Shown here one piece after another: positions 1 through 6,761 of a stretch of DNA of 9,849 nt. Under the pieces are notes generated by a model. The model had not been told where the DNA came from and made no database searches. It saw nothing but the letters and a program-made list of their open reading frames with translations. This DNA is from CAYWNK01 sp047639615. GTDB lineage: Bacteria > Planctomycetota > UBA1135 > GCA-002686595. Both the position numbers and the translations under genes were made by a program. The number at the start of each line of letters is the position of its first letter. Within the stretch, counting starts at the first letter, position 1. The DNA lies in the NCBI GenBank assembly GCA_047639615.1, contig JBLIOL010000215.1:1-9849 (forward strand), written 5' to 3'.

Positions 1-1128
1 GAGGCATTTGCGCAGAAGCTGCCGGCTGAGGAGCGCGGCTTGATCGCTGGCCACGTGCAGGTAGCGGACGCCAAGGATCCTGATCAGCTCGAGGCCGGGG
101 TGCGCGAATTGGCGTCTTCCCTCGGCGGTAGGGTCGATGCGCTGATCGCTATCTTGGAGCCCCTGATGGAGAGCCTCGGCGCGGTGCGCGAACGGCTTGG
201 CATCCCGGGCATGGATGAGAACGAGTGCCGCAACTTCCGCGATAAGGCGCAGATGAAGGACGTGCTGCGCGCGGCGGGTCTGCCTTGTGCGAAGCACTGC
301 CTGGCGACCGATGCTGAGCAGGCACTGGCCTTTGCGGCGGAGTACTTGCCGCTGGTGGCCAAGCCGCCGGCCGGCGCTGGCGCCAAGGACACCTTCCGGG
401 TTGACGAAATTGCGCAGCTCGAGTCCTGGATGAAACAGCAGCCGCCCAGCATCGAGCGGCCGCTGCTGCTCGAGGAGTTCGTGCAAGGGGAGGAGTTCTC
501 CTTCGACTCGGTATCGGTGGATGGCCAGCACGTCTTCCACTCGATCTCCACCTACGCGCCCACGCCCTTAATGGTGATGGAGACGCCGTGGATCCAATGG
601 ACCGTGATGCTGCCGCGCGACATCGATGGGCCGGAGTTCGATCCGATCCGCAAGGCGGGCAAGGCGGCGCTCAGCGCCCTCGGCATGCGCAGCGGCATGA
701 CGCACATGGAGTGGTTCCGACGCCCGGATGGAACGATAGCTATATCAGAAGTGGGCGCGCGCCCGCCCGGGGCGCAGATCACGAGCTTGATCTCCTTCGC
801 ACATGACTTCGATTTCTATCGGGGTTGGGCCGAGGCCAGCATCTTCAACCGCTTCGATCCACCGGAACGCAAGTACGCGACCGGCGCGGCCTATCTGCGC
901 GGGCAAGGCCACGGCAAGGTCGCGAGCATCGAAGGCATCGAAGCTATCCAAGAGGAACTGGGCGACGTGGTCATCGAGGCACGCCTGCCCAGGCCCGGCC
1001 AGCCCAAAGCCTCAAGCTACGAGGGCGAGGGCTACGTAATTCTGCGTGACCCCGACACTGCGGTAGTGGCCGAGGGGCTCAAGTTCGTTGTGAACACGCT
1101 GCGCGTGCACATGGGAGACGACCGATGA
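1..1128 (+). CDS. ATP-grasp domain ligase, 5'-truncated by window edge
   Basis: The frame is open from base 1 to the TGA at 1126-1128 (375 visible residues), so the true start lies left of the window. The TTG at 40 is only an internal codon. Alignment by eye with the next gene suggests about 30 N-terminal residues are missing. ATP-grasp signs, numbered from the first visible codon: FRDK lead-in at 79-82, ATP-binding Lys121 followed by a GAGAKDT glycine-rich loop, LEEFVQGEEFSFD at 157-169, and metal-ligand candidates Glu237 (HMEW) and Glu250 in EVGAR (250-254). The family couples a carboxylate to an amine or thiol through an acyl phosphate, using ATP. The substrate cannot be read from sequence. 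No membrane segment is seen, so it is probably cytoplasmic. It overlaps the next gene by ATGA, which implies translational coupling. The family call is firm; the specific reaction is unknown. Confidence 0.9.
   Translation, partial: EAFAQKLPAEERGLIAGHVQVADAKDPDQLEAGVRELASSLGGRVDALIAILEPLMESLGAVRERLGIPGMDENECRNFRDKAQMKDVLRAAGLPCAKHCLATDAEQALAFAAEYLPLVAKPPAGAGAKDTFRVDEIAQLESWMKQQPPSIERPLLLEEFVQGEEFSFDSVSVDGQHVFHSISTYAPTPLMVMETPWIQWTVMLPRDIDGPEFDPIRKAGKAALSALGMRSGMTHMEWFRRPDGTIAISEVGARPPGAQITSLISFAHDFDFYRGWAEASIFNRFDPPERKYATGAAYLRGQGHGKVASIEGIEAIQEELGDVVIEARLPRPGQPKASSYEGEGYVILRDPDTAVVAEGLKFVVNTLRVHMGDDR
1113..1117 (+). promoter_or_regulatory. Shine-Dalgarno GGGAG for the second ATP-grasp gene
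   Basis: GGGAG lies 7 nt before the ATG at 1125, inside the end of the upstream gene. It supports 1125 as the start and re-initiation at the ATGA overlap. Confidence 0.6.
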
Positions 1129-2351
1129 AAGTGCTGATGATTTCGCCGGGCTTCCCGGAAGACCTGGGCTACTTCACGCGCGGCTTGGCTAGCGTCGGTG
1201 CGCAGGTGTACGGCCTCGGCGATCAAGCACCCGCGTCCATGGATCCGGATGTGAAGGCGGCGCTAACGGATTACCTGCCGGTGAGCAACCTCTGGGAAGA
1301 GGAGGCCACCGTGCAGAAGGTGGTCCGTTGGCTTGAGGGCAGTGGCACGACAGTGGACCGCGTCGAGTGCCTCTGGGAGCCGGGCGTGATGCTGGCGGCG
1401 CGCATGCGCGAGCGATTGGGCATCGACGGTCTTAGCGTCTCGCAGGCCAACGCCTTCCGCGACAAAGAGGTCATGAAGCAGACCCTGGACGCGGCCGGTA
1501 TCCGTACGCCGCACCACTACCGTGCGAACAGCGGCGAAGAGATTCGCGACGCGGCCGGGCGCATCGGTTGGCCGATCATCGTCAAGCCCATCGACGGCGC
1601 AGGTTCCGCCGACACCTACACGGCGCGCTCCGATGAGGAGCTCGACCAGATCATCGATTCGATCAAGCACGTGCCCGAGGTCTCCGTGGAGGAGTTCATC
1701 GAGGGCGAGGAGTACACCTACGACACGGTTTGCGCCGGTGGCCAGGTGCTCTTCGAGAACGTGGCTTGGTATCGGCCCAAGCCCCTGGTGGCACGGCTCA
1801 ATCCTTGGATTAGCTCCCAGGCCATTTGCTTGCGCGATCTCGAGCAACCCGAGATCGCCGTCGGTGTCGAGCTCGGTCACAAGGTCATCGAGGCACTCGG
1901 CTTCAAGAGCGGCTTTACCCACATGGAGTGGTTCCGTACGCCCGCCGGCGAAGCGGTCTTCGGTGAGATCGGCGCGCGCGCGCCGGGCGGACGCCTGACC
2001 CATGGCATGAACATGTCCTGCGACCTGGACCTGTTCTCCGGTTGGGCCGAGGCGGTTTGCTTCGGGCGCCTGAGCCAGGACACCACCAAGAAATTCAACG
2101 CTGCCATGGTCTTCAAGCGCGCCACCGGTGGCGGCACACACATCACCGGGATCGAGGGTTTGGACTCGATCATGGCCGAGCACGGGGAGCATATCCCGTT
2201 GCTTGATTTGAACCCCGTGGGAGCGCCGCGCAAGGACTGGACCAAGGTCGTCACCGGCGACGGTTGGATGGTCGTGCGGCACCCCGATTTGGACATGACC
2301 GTTGAGATCGCCAATCGCCTGGCGGGCGAGATGCGTCTGACGACAGCCTGA
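1125..2351 (+). CDS. ATP-grasp domain ligase (tandem paralogue)
   Basis: 408 residues, ATG start preceded by GGGAG at 7 nt and overlapping the previous stop by 4 bp. Residues 1-110 form a pre-ATP-grasp region beginning with a beta strand (KVLMISPGF), as in PurK/carbamoyl-phosphate-synthase-like ligases. FRDK is at 111-114, ATP-binding Lys154 precedes a DGAGSADT loop, EEFIEGEEYTYD is at 189-200, and metal-ligand candidates are Glu269 (HMEW) and Glu281 of EIGAR (281-285). The usual E-x-N metal triad has Gly where Asn is common, as in the upstream paralogue. Shared runs such as THMEWFR and GWAEA show the two genes are paralogues from a tandem duplication that has since diverged. It probably forms an amide or peptide bond using ATP in the cytoplasm. 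The substrate is unknown, and the pair could act in sequence or as a heterodimer. Confidence 0.92.
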   Translation: MKVLMISPGFPEDLGYFTRGLASVGAQVYGLGDQAPASMDPDVKAALTDYLPVSNLWEEEATVQKVVRWLEGSGTTVDRVECLWEPGVMLAARMRERLGIDGLSVSQANAFRDKEVMKQTLDAAGIRTPHHYRANSGEEIRDAAGRIGWPIIVKPIDGAGSADTYTARSDEELDQIIDSIKHVPEVSVEEFIEGEEYTYDTVCAGGQVLFENVAWYRPKPLVARLNPWISSQAICLRDLEQPEIAVGVELGHKVIEALGFKSGFTHMEWFRTPAGEAVFGEIGARAPGGRLTHGMNMSCDLDLFSGWAEAVCFGRLSQDTTKKFNAAMVFKRATGGGTHITGIEGLDSIMAEHGEHIPLLDLNPVGAPRKDWTKVVTGDGWMVVRHPDLDMTVEIANRLAGEMRLTTA

Positions 2352-3325
2352 TGGCTAATACAACGAAGGACCGGGTTCGCCCGGTGCGCTTGCTCGGTCC
2401 GCAGGACGAGCAACCGAGCGTGGCTGTGGCCTTGGAAGCGCTGGATGTGTCCGGCAGCGTGGCGCTGGTTAGCGCTGGCTGGCAGGAGCGCGCGGACGAG
2501 GACGAGAACGGCCCCTTGGGGCCGCGCATGCATGGACGCGCGCGCCACTTGGGGCTCTACACGCGCGCCGAGGAGGTCTTTCGTGAAGATCCCGAGGTGC
2601 GTACGGTGCTATACGAGCGCTATGACCGCCTGCGCGAGTTGCAGGGGCTGTATCGCTTGCGCTTGGAGGGCCAGCTCGAGGCTTGCCGCAAGCTTCTGGG
2701 CGCGTGCGACCCTGCGGACCCGGGCAGCTTGTATGAGCCCGCGATCGCGGACGCTATCCGTGGCGTGCAGCACCTGGATGCGCATCATCTGGGCCGCGCA
2801 ACCGAGTTGGACAAGGAAATCGGCGAGCGAATCAATGTGCACGGACGCCCGTCACTGGCGCGCCACCTGGACGAGCTGCGCGCAGAGCTCGAGGGTTGCG
2901 AAGCGCTCTTGATCGCTGGCGGACACGTGGCGATTCTGCTCAACCGGCTGTGCCTCTTCGACGTACTTGGGCTCGCTCCCAAGCAACCCATCGTGGCCTG
3001 GTCCGGCGGTGCGATGGTGCTCTCCGAGCGCATCGTGCTCTTCCACGATAGTCCACCCCAGGGGGCGGGCGATGCGGAGGTGCTCGCGCCTGGAATCGGC
3101 TTGGTGCGTGGGCTGGTGCCCTTGCCCCACGCGAGCAAGCGTCTGCGCTTGGACGACCCCGCGCGGGTGGCGCTCTTCGCACGACGCTTTGCACCGGACC
3201 TTGCGGTGTGCCTCGACGGCGGGGAGAGCCTCGAAGGCACGGCCGGCAGCGACGTTTGGAACATCTCCGATGACGCGCGCGTGTTACAGGTTGGTGGCGG
3301 CGTAGGTCAGGAGTTGCCCGTTTGA
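2351..3325 (+). CDS. Peptidase E/cyanophycinase-like (S51) class I glutamine amidotransferase-like protein
   Basis: 324 residues. The ATG shares one base with the preceding stop (TGATG), so coupling is likely. The C-terminal half carries the S51 signature: a strand ending in IAGGHVAILL (Gly190, Gly191), then a nucleophile elbow AWSGGAM with Ser218, comparable to G-x-S-A-G in peptidase E and cyanophycinase. A DGGESLEGT stretch near the C terminus recalls the DEGTAL region of cyanophycinases. S51 enzymes cleave Asp-X or beta-aspartyl bonds in the cytoplasm. Residues of roughly 60-155 are an Arg/Glu/Leu-rich, helix-looking stretch absent from compact S51 proteins of about 230 residues. Placed directly after two ATP-grasp ligases, it could hydrolyse or edit their amide product. 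A complete catalytic set cannot be confirmed by eye, so an enzymatically altered or non-peptidase member is possible. Confidence 0.7.
   Translation: MANTTKDRVRPVRLLGPQDEQPSVAVALEALDVSGSVALVSAGWQERADEDENGPLGPRMHGRARHLGLYTRAEEVFREDPEVRTVLYERYDRLRELQGLYRLRLEGQLEACRKLLGACDPADPGSLYEPAIADAIRGVQHLDAHHLGRATELDKEIGERINVHGRPSLARHLDELRAELEGCEALLIAGGHVAILLNRLCLFDVLGLAPKQPIVAWSGGAMVLSERIVLFHDSPPQGAGDAEVLAPGIGLVRGLVPLPHASKRLRLDDPARVALFARRFAPDLAVCLDGGESLEGTAGSDVWNISDDARVLQVGGGVGQELPV
3309..3313 (+). promoter_or_regulatory. Shine-Dalgarno AGGAG deciding a TTG start
   Basis: AGGAG lies 8 nt before TTG 3322. The alternative ATG at 3340 has AGGAA at a tight spacing of about 3 nt. The upstream motif and the TTGA stop overlap favour TTG. 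Confidence 0.55.
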
Positions 3326-4491
3326 GTGCTCAGGAAGCTATGCAGGATCAATCGATCGCCGACTGGAAGGCCGCCTTGGTGGACAGCGCGCGCTCGGGTC
3401 ACGGCGCCTTGCAGGAATTGCTCAGTAGCCGCAGCTTTCCCGTGATCGTGGACGGCACGGCGCTTTTCGTCTTCGAAGGCGCGGCCGAGCAGGTGCTTCT
3501 GCATCACTGGATCTTCGGTCTGCCTTCCAGTCAACCTTTCGAGCGTGTGCAAGGCACGCACCTGTGGTGGCTTGAGGCCGACATCCAACGCAGCGCGCGG
3601 GTGGAGTACAAGCTCGAGGTCGTACACCACGGTCAGCAGCGGCTTGTGCGCGATCCCTTGAATCCGGCCTTGGCCCAGGATCCCTTTGGCGCCAACTCGG
3701 TGGCAACGGGACCCGAATACGTGGTGCCCGAGTGGGCCGAAGAGCACGAGGATGCGCGCCGCGGCGAGATCATCGAGCGCGAGATTCAGAGCGAGGTCTT
3801 CGGTGAATCGCGGCCGATCTCGATCTACCTGCCTGCGCGCTTCCGCGAGACGCGGCGCTATCCCTTGCTGGTCGTGCACGATGGCATGGATTACCTGCGC
3901 TTTGCATCCTTACAGAGTGTGTTGGACAATTTGATTCACCGGCAGGAGATCCCGCCGATGATCGTAGTGCTGACCCAGTCGCCCGATCGCATGGAGGAGT
4001 ACTCCGGCAGCGACGCCCATGCGCGCTACTTGGCGGAGGAAGTGCTGCCCATGATGGAGCGCGAGTACCCGCTGCTCGAGGAAGCCCAAGATCGCGCGCT
4101 GATGGGCGCGAGCTTCGGTGCGGTGGCCAGTTTGCACGCGGCTTGGTCCCATCCCGGCACCTTCGGCAAGCTCTTGCTGCAGTCCGGATCCTTCGCATTC
4201 ACGGACATCGGCGACCACGATCGCGGGCCCATGTTCGATCCCGTGGTGAAGTTCGTTAACGCCTTTCGCGACGCGCCAGGTAAGCCCGTGGCCCAGGCCT
4301 TCTTGTCCTGCGGAACCTACGAGTCGCTGATCTACTACAACCGCTCCATGCTGCCCCTACTGCAGGCTCACGGCGTGAACGCGCGTTTGGTGGAGGCCCA
4401 GGATGGGCACAACTGGGAGAACTGGCGCGACCGCTTGCGCGAGGGCCTGACCTGGCTCTTCGCGGGACCGCTTTGGATGGTGTACGAGTAG
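3322..4491 (+). CDS. Enterochelin-esterase-like hydrolase with N-terminal E-set-like domain
   Basis: 389 residues from TTG 3322, chosen for its AGGAG motif at 8 nt and the 4 bp overlap with the previous stop; ATG 3340 would remove six residues. Residues of about 25-150 are beta-rich and end in YKLEVVHHG then DPLNPALAQDPFG, resembling the E-set/CBM48-like N-terminal domain of Fes-type esterases. Residues of about 155-385 are an alpha/beta hydrolase of the putative esterase family (PF00756 type): SIYLPARF strand, LLVVHDG, nucleophile elbow GASFG with Ser264, possible acid Glu334 in CGTYE, and catalytic His363 in DGHNWENW. The expected reaction is hydrolysis or transfer of an ester or acyl group. 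There is no signal peptide, so it is cytoplasmic. The Fes-like form does not prove a siderophore substrate, since no siderophore synthesis or uptake gene is visible here. A role on an ester-bearing product of the adjacent ligases is inferred. Confidence 0.85.
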   Translation: MSAQEAMQDQSIADWKAALVDSARSGHGALQELLSSRSFPVIVDGTALFVFEGAAEQVLLHHWIFGLPSSQPFERVQGTHLWWLEADIQRSARVEYKLEVVHHGQQRLVRDPLNPALAQDPFGANSVATGPEYVVPEWAEEHEDARRGEIIEREIQSEVFGESRPISIYLPARFRETRRYPLLVVHDGMDYLRFASLQSVLDNLIHRQEIPPMIVVLTQSPDRMEEYSGSDAHARYLAEEVLPMMEREYPLLEEAQDRALMGASFGAVASLHAAWSHPGTFGKLLLQSGSFAFTDIGDHDRGPMFDPVVKFVNAFRDAPGKPVAQAFLSCGTYESLIYYNRSMLPLLQAHGVNARLVEAQDGHNWENWRDRLREGLTWLFAGPLWMVYE

Positions 4492-4507
4492 GCGCCGAGC
4501 GGGCGCC
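4491..4507 (+). other. Small GC stem-loop in the esterase-radical SAM gap
   Basis: GGCGCC (4491-4496) and GGCGCC (4502-4507) can pair around a 5 nt loop just before the next start. No T-run follows, so it is not a standard intrinsic terminator. It might tune translation of the next gene, or mean nothing in such GC-rich DNA. Confidence 0.25.
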
Positions 4508-4516
4508 GGGACATTG

Positions 4517-5500
4517 ATGCTGCTCTCCGATACCTTGCAAAGCACCGGCGCAGGCGCTGCTCATGTGGGGCGCGCTCTGCGCGTGTGGCTTGCGGGATCG
4601 CCGCTGAGCGGGCATGTGGATCGTCCGCAGTTGCCCTTCCCGAAGACGGCGCTTGCATGTCTGCCAGAGTTGGATGCGGCCTTGGATAGCTTGCTCTCCG
4701 TGGAGCTGCGCGAAGCGGACGAAGACGGCGAGAAGCTGCTCTGCCGTATGCCCGATGGGCGCGCGGTGGAGGCGGTGCTCTTGGATCCGGCGAGTTTGTG
4801 CATCTCGAGTCAGGTGGGTTGCGCAGTGGGTTGCGGCTTCTGCAAGACCGGCACCTTTGGACTCGATCGGCAGCTCACCACGGATGAGATCCTGGCCCAG
4901 GTGGTCGTGGCGCGGCGTGTGCGGCCGGTGCGCCGGGTGCTCTTCATGGGCATGGGCGAGCCGGGCCACAACCTGAGCCATGTGCTCGAGGCCATCGCTT
5001 GCCTGGGGGTTGAGGGCTGCATCGGTCATAAGGATCTGGTCTTCTCGACCGTGGGCGACCCCAAGATCTTCGACGCCCTGCGCGAGAACGCTGTGCAGCC
5101 GGCCCTGGCGCTATCCCTGCACACCACATTCGACGAGCGCAGACGTGAACTCTTGCCTCGCGCACCCGAAGTAGGGGCACGCAAGCTGCTAGAGGCTGCC
5201 TTGGACTACGGTCAGGCCACCGGTCACCCCCTGCAGTTGCAGTGGACCCTGCTGGCGGGCATCAATGATGGGGATGACGAGCTCGAGCGCTTGATCGGCT
5301 GGCTTAAGGGCCGGCGGGTAGTGGTGAACTTCATCTCCTACAACCCCGTGGACGACTTTCCCCACAAGCGCACCTCGGCTGAGCGCACCCTGGAAATGAC
5401 CCACGCTCTGCATGCGGCCGGGATCCTGGCCAAGCTGCGGAATTCGGCCGGGCAGGGCGTAAGCGGGGGTTGCGGCCAACTGCGAGCCAGAGGACGTTAG
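4517..5500 (+). CDS. RlmN/Cfr-like radical SAM methyltransferase
   Basis: 327 residues from ATG 4517; a TTG lies one codon earlier at 4514. SD support is weak (GGGA only). It shows the RlmN/Cfr layout: a short N-terminal region of about 70 residues, then Cys95 in LCISSQVGC, the radical SAM cluster motif CxxxCxxC (Cys102, Cys106, Cys109), SAM-binding GMGEP at 145-149, FSTVG, LALSLHT, and Cys319 in GGCGQL near the C terminus. Cys95 and Cys319 match E. coli RlmN Cys118 and Cys355, the pair used for methyl transfer through a methylated cysteine. RlmN makes 2-methyladenosine at 23S rRNA A2503 and tRNA A37; Cfr makes 8-methyladenosine at A2503. The segment before the last Cys (LRNSAGQGVSGG) differs from both the usual RlmN and Cfr forms, so it may be a divergent paralogue. 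Its place inside a ligase/esterase run is unusual. Confidence 0.85.
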   Translation: MLLSDTLQSTGAGAAHVGRALRVWLAGSPLSGHVDRPQLPFPKTALACLPELDAALDSLLSVELREADEDGEKLLCRMPDGRAVEAVLLDPASLCISSQVGCAVGCGFCKTGTFGLDRQLTTDEILAQVVVARRVRPVRRVLFMGMGEPGHNLSHVLEAIACLGVEGCIGHKDLVFSTVGDPKIFDALRENAVQPALALSLHTTFDERRRELLPRAPEVGARKLLEAALDYGQATGHPLQLQWTLLAGINDGDDELERLIGWLKGRRVVVNFISYNPVDDFPHKRTSAERTLEMTHALHAAGILAKLRNSAGQGVSGGCGQLRARGR

Positions 5501-5503
5501 AAT
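5498..5503 (+). promoter_or_regulatory. Possible -10 element (TAGAAT) for a near-leaderless transcript
   Basis: TAGAAT matches TATAAT at five of six positions and overlaps the radical SAM stop codon. It ends 10 bases before ATG 5514, so transcription would begin at or near the start codon. No good -35 is found at 16-18 bp (TTGCGG at 5470-5475 is too far away), so this is weak. Confidence 0.3.
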
Positions 5504-5513
5504 ACGGCCACCC

Positions 5514-6761
5514 ATGGCTACCTCTACCCGTCGCATCGGCCTATCCCTCGGCGCCGATCTCTGCTGGCCCAAGTGCTACGAGGACATCCTAACCCGCTGG
5601 AATCCGACCCTGAAAGTCGGCGGCGAGGATGTCTCCTTTCACGTGGAGCGGGTCAGCATCGAGCCCTTCAAGCTCGAAGAATCGAAGCAGTACGACCTGG
5701 TCATCGACCGCTTGACCCACTGGCACGCGAACACGCGCGAGTGGATCAAGAAGGCGGTGTTGATGGACGACGTCTACGTGTTCAACAACCCGTGGTCGGT
5801 GCAGTCCATGGAGAAGCAGACCAGCTACTGCGCCATGCTGCGCCTGGGCATGCCGGTGCCGGAGACTTGGATGGTTCCGCCCAAGGAGTATGAGCCCCAG
5901 CCGGACCTAAGCCCGACCCTGACGCGCTACGCCAAGCTCTTCGACCTGAAGCAGGTGGGCGAGAAGGTGGGTTATCCGCTCTTCATGAAGCCCTACGACG
6001 GCGGCGGCTGGGTTGGCGTGACCAAGGTGGACGACGGCGAGGCCTTGGATTCGGCCTACGACGAGAGCGGCAAGATGCTCATGCACCTGCAGGCCGGCGT
6101 AATTCCCTACGACAGCTTCATCCGCTGCGTGGCGGTCGGTCCCCAAGTGCGCGTGGTGAACTACGACCCGGAGGCGCCCCTGCACGGGCGCTACACAGAT
6201 ACCTACGACCACCTGGGGGATGCCGACATGGAGCACCTCAAGACGGTCACATTGACGATCAACTCCTTCTTCGGCTGGGACTTCAACTCGTGTGAGTGCT
6301 TGGGCCAAAACGGTGATTGGCACCCGATCGACTTTGCTAACCCGTGCCCCGATTCGCAGGTTACCTCCCTACATCGGCACTTCCCGTGGTTGGTGATGGC
6401 CAAGCTCAAGTGGTCGATCTTCTGTGCCGCGACCAAACGGCCCTTCAAGAAGAACCTGGATTGGGCGCCTTACTACGAGATCGCGGCCACGGATGCGCCC
6501 TACGCAGAGAAGCTGCAGGCCTACGGCCTGATCGCCAACCAGCACTTCGATACCGAGGCCTTCGAGGCCTTCAGCGCCGAGCACTTTGGTCCCTTGGATC
6601 AGGTCGGCTACGAGTACTTCGGCAGCGATGAGGCCCGTAAGGCCGTGCACGAGAAGGTGACTGCGCTCTATCCCGAGCACGAGGTCGAAGAATTCACGGA
6701 GCGCTTCTGGTCGGCCATTCAGGTCTGGCGCGCCGAGGATTCGGCTGGAGGTCCCGCGTGA
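5514..6761 (+). CDS. RimK-like ATP-grasp protein
   Basis: 415 residues from ATG 5514, with no SD close to the start and a 13 bp gap after the previous gene. Features: an N-terminal domain with DLVIDRLTHWH, a helix with MEKQTSYCAMLRLGMPVPETW leading into the ATP-grasp fold, ATP-binding Lys159 followed by YDGGGW (Gly163-165), and a late acidic motif CEC...PIDFANPCPDS (Asp273, Asn276) that fits the metal-binding D/E-x-N site. The C-terminal 100 or so residues are charged and helix-like. It is not closely similar to the two upstream ATP-grasp genes and is nearer to RimK/glutathione-synthetase-like ligases. It probably joins an amino acid or other amine to a carboxylate, in the cytoplasm. The 4 bp overlap with the downstream esterase suggests the two act together. 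The substrate is unknown. Confidence 0.85.
   Translation: MATSTRRIGLSLGADLCWPKCYEDILTRWNPTLKVGGEDVSFHVERVSIEPFKLEESKQYDLVIDRLTHWHANTREWIKKAVLMDDVYVFNNPWSVQSMEKQTSYCAMLRLGMPVPETWMVPPKEYEPQPDLSPTLTRYAKLFDLKQVGEKVGYPLFMKPYDGGGWVGVTKVDDGEALDSAYDESGKMLMHLQAGVIPYDSFIRCVAVGPQVRVVNYDPEAPLHGRYTDTYDHLGDADMEHLKTVTLTINSFFGWDFNSCECLGQNGDWHPIDFANPCPDSQVTSLHRHFPWLVMAKLKWSIFCAATKRPFKKNLDWAPYYEIAATDAPYAEKLQAYGLIANQHFDTEAFEAFSAEHFGPLDQVGYEYFGSDEARKAVHEKVTALYPEHEVEEFTERFWSAIQVWRAEDSAGGPA
6747..6751 (+). promoter_or_regulatory. Shine-Dalgarno GGAGG deciding a GTG start
   Basis: GGAGG lies 6 nt before GTG 6758, which itself overlaps the TGA of the ATP-grasp gene as GTGA. This fixes the start of the downstream esterase and supports translational coupling. 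Confidence 0.65.

Noticed and set aside
40..42. TTG at 40 as the start of the first gene
   Set aside because: The frame is open back to base 1, and comparison with the paralogue shows about 30 further residues are expected upstream of the window.
1263..2282. Long minus-strand open frame (339 codons) opposite the second ATP-grasp gene
   Set aside because: It is fully antisense to a gene with clear ATP-grasp motifs. Such frames are common in GC-rich DNA, and its translation shows no recognisable domain.
3322..4491. Siderophore (enterobactin) esterase Fes
   Set aside because: The fold matches, but no siderophore synthesis, uptake or iron-box sequence is visible, so the specific name is not supported.
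4256..5029. Minus-strand open frame of 257 codons across the esterase and radical SAM genes
   Set aside because: It spans two well-supported plus-strand genes and has low-complexity, Arg/Ala/Pro-rich translation.
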